Source of the DNA: a virus
Length of the DNA stretch: 64,000 bases
Reading direction: 5' to 3' (one strand)
Virus record (IMG/VR): IMGVR_UViG_3300010354_004913
Location: 27,226 to 91,225 of that record
Notes under the pieces: model-generated
Database searches by the model: none
What the model was told of the DNA's origin: nothing
Seen by the model: the letters and a program-made list of their open reading frames with translations, nothing else
Shown here: piece by piece, positions 59,421 to 64,000 of the stretch
Position numbering within the stretch: the first letter of the stretch is position 1
Layout: every line of letters begins with the position of its first letter
Position numbers and translations under genes: made by a program

Positions 59421-60132
59421 AATCTCCGTATACTTCTAGTACTTCTCTTACTGCTTCATGACGTTCAATGTCCTTATGGTCAAATTGTACTACGTCTATA
59501 TGATCTAATCGTTTACCTTGTAATTTACTTACAAAATCAATTAGACCATTGTCTTTTAATCTGTCTGCTTGATTCAAATCTCCTGTTACAACCATCTTGC
59601 TATTTTCTCCTAATCTGGTCAGTAACATTTTCATCTGATTCTGCGTGGCATTTTGCATTTCATCTGCTACTATGTAGGCATTTTTGAATGTCCTACCACG
59701 CATATATGCTAGTGGGCTTATTTCAATTATTCCGTCATATAACATTCCTTCAATGTCTTTTTGTTGATAATATTCTGCTAATACATCAAAAATAGGTCTT
59801 GTCCACGGTGCCATTTTTTCGTTTAATGTACCGGGTAAGAATCCTAGATCTTCATCTACACTTACGGCGGGTCTTGTAACGACGATTTTTTCAATCAATC
59901 CATCTCTTAGCATTTTTATTCCGTTTTGAACAGCCAATAGGGTTTTACCCGTACCAGCTGGACCCAACGCAAACACTATGTTTTTAGTGTCGTCTTGGAG
60001 CTTGTAAAGGTATTCTTCTTGGTGTTTATTACGAGGCAGCAAAGTTACTCTTTGCTTTTTTTGAGGTGTATATGCTTGAAAATCTATCACGTTTACATTA
60101 GAGGTAAAGCGTTTTTTCACTCTTTTACTCAT
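59419..60132 (-). CDS. phoH: PhoH-family ATPase
   Basis: 237 residues. Walker A is GPAGTGKT (57-64), Walker B is IVADEMQNA (154-162), and VVTGDLNQADR (181-191) is the sensor-like motif. The family is widespread in marine phages; the activity is probably RNA-linked ATPase or helicase, and phosphate control has not been shown here. It is alone on the minus strand, facing the terminator, with a 150-nt upstream region that may form a hairpin (60155-60194). Confidence 0.92.
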   Translation of the reverse strand: MSKRVKKRFTSNVNVIDFQAYTPQKKQRVTLLPRNKHQEEYLYKLQDDTKNIVFALGPAGTGKTLLAVQNGIKMLRDGLIEKIVVTRPAVSVDEDLGFLPGTLNEKMAPWTRPIFDVLAEYYQQKDIEGMLYDGIIEISPLAYMRGRTFKNAYIVADEMQNATQNQMKMLLTRLGENSKMVVTGDLNQADRLKDNGLIDFVSKLQGKRLDHIDVVQFDHKDIERHEAVREVLEVYGD

Positions 60133-60154
60133 TAAGTTCTCCCACTTAGAAAGC

Positions 60155-60194
60155 AGGACTTGTAGCGACCGCCTTTGATAACTACAGAGGTCCT
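60155..60194 (-). promoter_or_regulatory. Possible hairpin in the phoH leader
   Basis: On the minus strand AGGAC and TGTAG pair with CTACA and GTCCT around a 16-nt loop, with mismatches between the two helices. The structure would lie 22 nt upstream of ATG 60132. Weak evidence; no known motif matched. Confidence 0.2.
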
Positions 60195-60253
60195 ACATTT
60201 TTATTTAACCATTCTACAGAAATTTAATAACATAAGATATGATCTAGCTACGA

Positions 60254-60260
60254 CTAAATA
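60254..60260 (+). promoter_or_regulatory. T4-late-like promoter box
   Basis: CTAAATA (60254-60260) ends 25 nt before ATG 60286. A similar box precedes the structural block at 29422. Confidence 0.42.
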
Positions 60261-60285
60261 AGTATAGTGATTTTTAGGACGTAAA

Positions 60286-60861
60286 ATGAGAGATATTTTA
60301 GACATTATCAAAAATGTTGAATCCATTTATAGTGCCAACACCAGTTTAAGCGAGCTCAAAGATTTCGAACGTGTTTTAGACGAAATGGATATGTACGTAT
60401 ATAAAAACTGGGAGGACGGCGAACTTGCCGAAGGCCCTTTTGTGGAACGTCATTGGGTAAAAGCTAGCTTTATGTGGCCGATGGAAAAGATGCCTGACCC
60501 CATGGCAGCAAAACGTTTACTAGATTATGGATGTAGAGTACGATACGAAAAAACATTTTTAATAGAGCCTAGACAGGTCAAAGAACCAGACGACCTACGT
60601 CCTGGCACTAAAAAAGGTAAACTAGATCGAAAACCTATTTGGGTTGTAGAAATTACCATGCCTAGGAAGTTAGTAGCAGATACATTTGAAGGTTACATGA
60701 CTAAAATGAGAGAAAGCATTGGCATTGGCAGAACAGAAGGCACTCAAGCTGCTCCAGCTGAAGCAGCAGATAATATGTTAGCAGCACCTCAATCACCAGC
60801 AGGCGCTGCTCCAGCAGCAACACCACAACCAGGAGCACCAAGTGCAGCGCCAGCAGTTTAA
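60286..60861 (+). CDS. Conserved phage protein with Ala/Pro-rich tail
   Basis: 191 residues. The globular part (FVERHWVKASFMWPMEKMPDP, AKRLLDYGCRVRYEKTFLIEPR, RPGTKKGKLDRKPIWVVEI) is a phage family without known function as far as I recall. The last 45 residues are a low-complexity Ala, Pro and Gln tail, probably disordered. It precedes a second conserved gene with a 20-bp overlap and is likely a virion or assembly protein. Confidence 0.7.
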   Translation: MRDILDIIKNVESIYSANTSLSELKDFERVLDEMDMYVYKNWEDGELAEGPFVERHWVKASFMWPMEKMPDPMAAKRLLDYGCRVRYEKTFLIEPRQVKEPDDLRPGTKKGKLDRKPIWVVEITMPRKLVADTFEGYMTKMRESIGIGRTEGTQAAPAEAADNMLAAPQSPAGAAPAATPQPGAPSAAPAV

Positions 60862-61576
60862 AGAATCTCTACGCTCAGATGATTTACACAATCTAGTAAG
60901 TCATGTTTTTGAGGTTGACAGCTATGCTAGTAAAATGGGCGACGATAAAGATATCGTAGTTCTAAGCTTTACTGTCGAAGACCTTGCTCCAGCTCAGGAT
61001 CTAGTAAACTTTGTAGAACGAGGTTACGATTTTGTGCTAGATGCTGACTCTAGTCCTGGCGAACTAGAAGATGGACGTTATAAAGTATTCATAGAAATTG
61101 AAAGAAATAAAAGAATAGCAGAACAAATTCAAGAAGTTTTAGACGGTGTTGGTAAATTAACTGGCATAGATGAATTTAAGTTTAGATATTATAAAAGTTT
61201 TAACTCGCTACCATTAGACGCACTACAAGAAACTATTCCAACTGATAAAAATAGCTATGAAATTTCAATTAAAGAAAACAGTCTAAATAATTTTAGCAAT
61301 TTTTTTAATAAAAGTTATTTAGAAAGCGTTAGTATAGATAATAACGATTTAGTTTTTCAAAAAAGATATTCAGAACCATTAAGAATGCGTATTAAAGGTT
61401 TTGGTCAACGTCATCAAGTATACGAAAGCTTACCGGGACGTATCATGATTGAAACTAAAGATGTTTCTGAAATTCTATATCTAACAAAATACCTAGGCGA
61501 TTACAATATTACAAAAATAAACAATTGGTTTGTGTTTGAACATAATGATTACGCGGTTGTATTGGAGAAGTTGTAA
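60842..61576 (+). CDS. Conserved phage virion-associated protein
   Basis: 244 residues from GTG 60842, with GGAG 9 nt upstream inside the previous gene. HNLVSHVFEVDSYASKMGDD, ERGYDFVLDADSSPGELEDG and YKVFIEIERNKRI are phage-typical phrases of a family I associate with T4-like marine phages. No enzyme motif. Function unknown; it ends directly against the spanin-like gene. Confidence 0.68.
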   Translation: MQRQQFKESLRSDDLHNLVSHVFEVDSYASKMGDDKDIVVLSFTVEDLAPAQDLVNFVERGYDFVLDADSSPGELEDGRYKVFIEIERNKRIAEQIQEVLDGVGKLTGIDEFKFRYYKSFNSLPLDALQETIPTDKNSYEISIKENSLNNFSNFFNKSYLESVSIDNNDLVFQKRYSEPLRMRIKGFGQRHQVYESLPGRIMIETKDVSEILYLTKYLGDYNITKINNWFVFEHNDYAVVLEKL

Positions 61577-62127
61577 TGTGGCAAATAACTTGGATTCTGA
61601 GTTTTTTACCTGATTGGTTTTGGACTCTAGTATTAATTGTTGGTGTACTGGGTCTAATTGCATCTTGGATATTAAAAAAGATTCCATTTATTTCTAATAA
61701 CGCATTACCAATTAAAGTTATTTCCATTTTGATGCTGTTAGTAGGTGTATACTTTCAAGGTGTAATAGCTAACGAAGAAAAATATAAAGCAGAACATGAA
61801 AGGCTTAAAGCTGAAATAGCAGCAGCAGAAGCTAAAGCCAAAGAACGTAATGTTGAAATACAAAAAGAAATAGTTTACAGAGATCGTGTTATAAAAGAAA
61901 AAGGCGATACTGTGATTAGATATGTTGACAGAGTAGTTAAAGGTGATCCTGTAGTAATTACTCAAGAAGTTGTTAAAGAAAGAAATCTCAGCGACGAAGA
62001 GCGTAAAAAATTAGAAGAACAAATTAGAGAATTACAAAGAGCAGAAAAAGAATGTCCTGTGCCTAGTTTAGTCATACAAGGTATTAACGAAGCAGCAAAA
62101 CCTCCAGCAAAGGGAGATAAAAAATGA
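61576..62127 (+). CDS. Inner-membrane spanin-like protein (i-spanin/Rz-like)
   Basis: 183 residues. Two hydrophobic segments (about 5-32 and 46-64) are followed by a long coiled coil (KYKAEHERLKAEIAAAEAKA...) and a charged C-terminal part with GDPVVITQEVVKERN. It overlaps a small lipoprotein gene by 4 bp, the order typical of Rz/Rz1. An i-spanin usually has one transmembrane segment; two is a variation. It would join the inner membrane to the outer-membrane lipoprotein during lysis. Confidence 0.7.
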   Translation: MWQITWILSFLPDWFWTLVLIVGVLGLIASWILKKIPFISNNALPIKVISILMLLVGVYFQGVIANEEKYKAEHERLKAEIAAAEAKAKERNVEIQKEIVYRDRVIKEKGDTVIRYVDRVVKGDPVVITQEVVKERNLSDEERKKLEEQIRELQRAEKECPVPSLVIQGINEAAKPPAKGDKK

Positions 62128-62402
62128 AGTATTTAGGTATTATACTAATTACAATTTTTTTAAATGGTTGTAGTTTATTACCTAAATTAACTGCTGCTAA
62201 ACCTAAATTTCCAGAACCAATTAAAGAACTTACTGAACCTTGTCCCGATCTCAAACAGATCGAAGGCGACAAAGTAGCAATTACTGACCTACTAAGATCA
62301 GTGGTCAATAACTACACTTTATATTATCAATGCTCGTTAAAGAATGACGGCTGGAACGAGTGGTATAAACAGCAAAAAGAAATATACGATAAAATAAAGT
62401 GA
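62124..62402 (+). CDS. Outer-membrane lipoprotein, o-spanin-like (Rz1-like)
   Basis: 92 residues. The signal peptide ends with the lipobox LNGC (Cys16). The mature part is short and helical and ends in NDGWNEWYKQQKEIYDKIK. As the partner of the coiled-coil membrane protein before it, it is a likely o-spanin. It is longer and less Pro-rich than lambda Rz1. The ribosome site of the endolysin comes right after it. Confidence 0.7.
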   Translation: MKYLGIILITIFLNGCSLLPKLTAAKPKFPEPIKELTEPCPDLKQIEGDKVAITDLLRSVVNNYTLYYQCSLKNDGWNEWYKQQKEIYDKIK

Positions 62403-62420
62403 TCTAACTAAGGAGCGAAA

Positions 62421-63044
62421 ATGAGTTTTATTCTTACTAGGGAGCAATTGGCTCAATTAATACCTGGTAACCCATACCTTGATTATTGGCATAACGCCTT
62501 ATCTTTATGTTTACCAGACTATGATATAAACACACCAAGACGTGTGGCTGCATTCATAGCTCAATGTGCTCACGAAAGCGGTGGATTTAAATTCTTAAAA
62601 GAAAATCTCAACTATCGTGCTGCCAGTTTAATGAAAGTATGGCCAAGATATTTTCCTACTCAAGACATAGCTAACCAATATGCTAACAAACAAGAAATGA
62701 TTGCCAATCGTGCCTATGGCGGGCGTATGGGTAATGGTCCGGAAGAATCAGGAGACGGTTGGAGATTTTGCGGTAGAGGATTGATTCAGTTAACTGGCCG
62801 TAACAATTATCAAGCATTTGCTGATAGTATTGAAACTCCTGTTGATGAAATTCCGGCATACTTACAAACATTTGAAGGTGCTGTACAAAGTGCCTGCTGG
62901 TTTTGGGAAACAAACAAACTTAATCAATGGGCAGATGCTGGAGACATCTTAACATTAACAAAAAGAATCAATGGCGGTACATTAGGTTTAGCTGATAGAC
63001 AGAAACACTATGAACACGCACTACATGTTTTAGGAGCACACTAA
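62421..63044 (+). CDS. GH19 endolysin (chitinase-like muramidase)
   Basis: 207 residues. It cuts peptidoglycan glycan strands at lysis. The GH19 signature AQCAHESGGFKFLKENLNY holds the two catalytic acids (Glu52 and Glu61); CGRGLIQLTGRNNYQ and NGGTLGLADR are also family-typical. No signal peptide, so it needs a holin to reach the wall. It lies between the spanins and two membrane proteins. A TAAGGAGC site precedes it. Confidence 0.9.
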   Translation: MSFILTREQLAQLIPGNPYLDYWHNALSLCLPDYDINTPRRVAAFIAQCAHESGGFKFLKENLNYRAASLMKVWPRYFPTQDIANQYANKQEMIANRAYGGRMGNGPEESGDGWRFCGRGLIQLTGRNNYQAFADSIETPVDEIPAYLQTFEGAVQSACWFWETNKLNQWADAGDILTLTKRINGGTLGLADRQKHYEHALHVLGAH

Positions 63045-63574
63045 TGAGCGAAGTAAAAACAGAAGTAAAACCTCTCAGTAGAAGCGAACGAGAAGCTAAA
63101 ATTAAAGACAAAGCAGGATTCGTCATTGTATTCTTAGCTGCTATTTTAGCTATTAATACTATGATAGGTGGACAAAATTCTAGTAAAATTATGAATAACA
63201 CAATTGCCGCTAATAATCAGTGGGCATGGTATCAAGCTAAAAACGTTCGTGGTGTGCTTTATGAAACTGCTGCTGCTAGTGCTACCGATCCTCAAGTCAA
63301 AGCTAAATTTGAATCTGAAAAAGATAGAATGGAAGCAGACAAGAAAGAAATAGCAGAAAAAGCCAAAGCATTAGAAGCAGAGAGAGCAGTTGCTCGAGAA
63401 AAGTCTCCATGGTTTACTTGGGGAGGCAGTGTATTACAAATTGCTATTGTGCTATTAACGGCTAGTATTCTTGCTGTAAGCATGCCAATGTTCTGGATAA
63501 GTTTAGTTGTTGGTGCCGCAGGAAGTCTATTTGTTAGCCAGGCACTGTGGTTATGGTTACCAATAACATTATAA
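63044..63574 (+). CDS. Membrane protein, DUF4337-like
   Basis: 176 residues. One hydrophobic segment (about 25-42), a coiled-coil middle (KFESEKDRMEADKKEIAEKAKAL) and two more hydrophobic segments near the end. NNQWAWYQAKNVRGVLYE is the phrase typical of DUF4337 membrane proteins. It overlaps the endolysin stop by 1 nt. It may be a pinholin-like or regulatory part of the lysis cassette. Confidence 0.72.
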   Translation: MSEVKTEVKPLSRSEREAKIKDKAGFVIVFLAAILAINTMIGGQNSSKIMNNTIAANNQWAWYQAKNVRGVLYETAAASATDPQVKAKFESEKDRMEADKKEIAEKAKALEAERAVAREKSPWFTWGGSVLQIAIVLLTASILAVSMPMFWISLVVGAAGSLFVSQALWLWLPITL

Positions 63575-63584
63575 GAGGTGAGCG

Positions 63585-64000
63585 ATGAGCGAAAAAGAAT
63601 ACGAAAAGATGAGTGCTTCTGAAAAGAAGAAAGAAGATTGGATGAATAGTAAATGGCGTCCCATGATGGGATGGTCATATATGTTAACTTGTATTGCGGA
63701 CTTTGTGATATTCCCCATCTTATGGAGTGTTTTACAAAGTGTTAGCAAGGGACAGGTTAATATCCAATGGCAACCTATTACACTTCAAGGCGCAGGACTA
63801 TATCACATTGCAATGGGTGCTGTGTTAGGTATTGCCGCCTACGGACGCACACAGGAAAAACTAGGAGGAGCAAACAATGGCGGAATCCAACTACCAGCAA
63901 ATGTCGGAACAACATATACGCCTCCACCGCCAGTGGGACAGTCAGCCGCGCCCAACTTTGGTGCACCAATGGCCACAACAGTTACCCAAACATTCGGAAC
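63585..64000 (+). CDS. Partial 3TM holin (3' end outside window)
   Basis: The frame opens at ATG 63585, after an AAGAGGTGAG site, and is still open at 64000 (138 codons). Two hydrophobic segments are visible (WSYMLTCIADFVIFPILW and QGAGLYHIAMGAVLGIAAY), then a Pro/Gly-rich stretch. The charged start and this layout fit the 3TM holin family seen beside GH19 endolysins. The true end is unknown. Confidence 0.7.
   Translation, partial: MSEKEYEKMSASEKKKEDWMNSKWRPMMGWSYMLTCIADFVIFPILWSVLQSVSKGQVNIQWQPITLQGAGLYHIAMGAVLGIAAYGRTQEKLGGANNGGIQLPANVGTTYTPPPPVGQSAAPNFGAPMATTVTQTFG

Noticed and set aside
1-64000. tRNA genes or insertion sequences
   Set aside because: Almost the whole window is coding, the gaps are short, and I saw no cloverleaf, transposase or flanking repeats. 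A dedicated search was not possible.

Overview
The window is part of the genome of a large, AT-rich tailed bacteriophage of the marine T4-like (myovirus) kind. The evidence is the combination of a gp44-type clamp-loader ATPase, PhoH, MazG, dCMP deaminase, a GroES-like co-chaperonin, very long tail-fibre genes, a GH19 endolysin with spanins, tightly packed genes with ATGA or 8-bp overlaps, and TAAATA boxes 17-25 nt upstream of several starts, which resemble the T4 late promoter TATAAATA. ErpA- and FdxA-type proteins point to a proteobacterial host, but the host cannot be fixed from this window. No capsid, portal, terminase or DNA polymerase holoenzyme genes are present, and I saw no tRNA gene, IS element or CRISPR array.

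Layout. (1) Positions 1-13340 are an accessory island built around six radical SAM enzymes of the CX3CX2C type on both strands, with a QueC-like PP-loop ATPase, two HxD-containing proteins of probable Asp/Asn beta-hydroxylase (2OG-Fe) fold, a possible small kinase-fold protein, a SAM methyltransferase, an SGNH hydrolase, a glutathione peroxidase and a pair of secreted or lipidated envelope proteins. It is bounded by divergent promoters at about 1.7 and 13.35 kb and has a convergent hairpin at 7.1 kb. (2) Positions 13399-28759 are a plus-strand run of host-takeover, nucleic-acid and regulatory genes: fatty acid desaturase, AbrB-like protein, translation factor IF-1, two HExxH proteins, a phosphoesterase, HNH nuclease, ClpP, ATP-dependent DNA ligase split by an in-frame amber codon, Bax-inhibitor-1 membrane protein, QueD-like protein, UV-damage endonuclease, and many small phage-conserved proteins. 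Strong sigma70 promoters (17-bp spacers) punctuate this run. (3) Two minus-strand genes at 28745-29387 separate it from the structural block. (4) Positions 29446-54295 hold ErpA and then nine tail/adhesin genes, including a 2500-residue fibre, a subtilisin-like protease fused to beta-rich repeats, and an Ig-like repeat protein. (5) Positions 54305-60132 hold a DnaE-like fragment, GroES, MazG, the clamp loader, a 7Fe ferredoxin, dCMP deaminase, a kinase-nucleotidyltransferase fusion and PhoH. (6) Positions 60286-64000 hold two conserved phage proteins followed by the lysis cassette: two spanin-like genes, GH19 endolysin, a DUF4337-like membrane protein and a holin cut by the window edge.

How it may fit together (inference). 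Six radical SAM enzymes need [4Fe-4S] clusters and low-potential electrons. The phage carries an Fe-S insertion protein (ErpA) and a 7Fe ferredoxin (FdxA type) that could meet those needs. The radical SAM island is the best candidate for an undescribed system; its substrate cannot be read from sequence. Other points of interest are two regulatory elements in which a promoter hexamer is the loop of an intrinsic terminator, several promoters placed so close to ATG that the mRNA would be leaderless, the ligase amber codon, and a DnaE fragment without its catalytic core.
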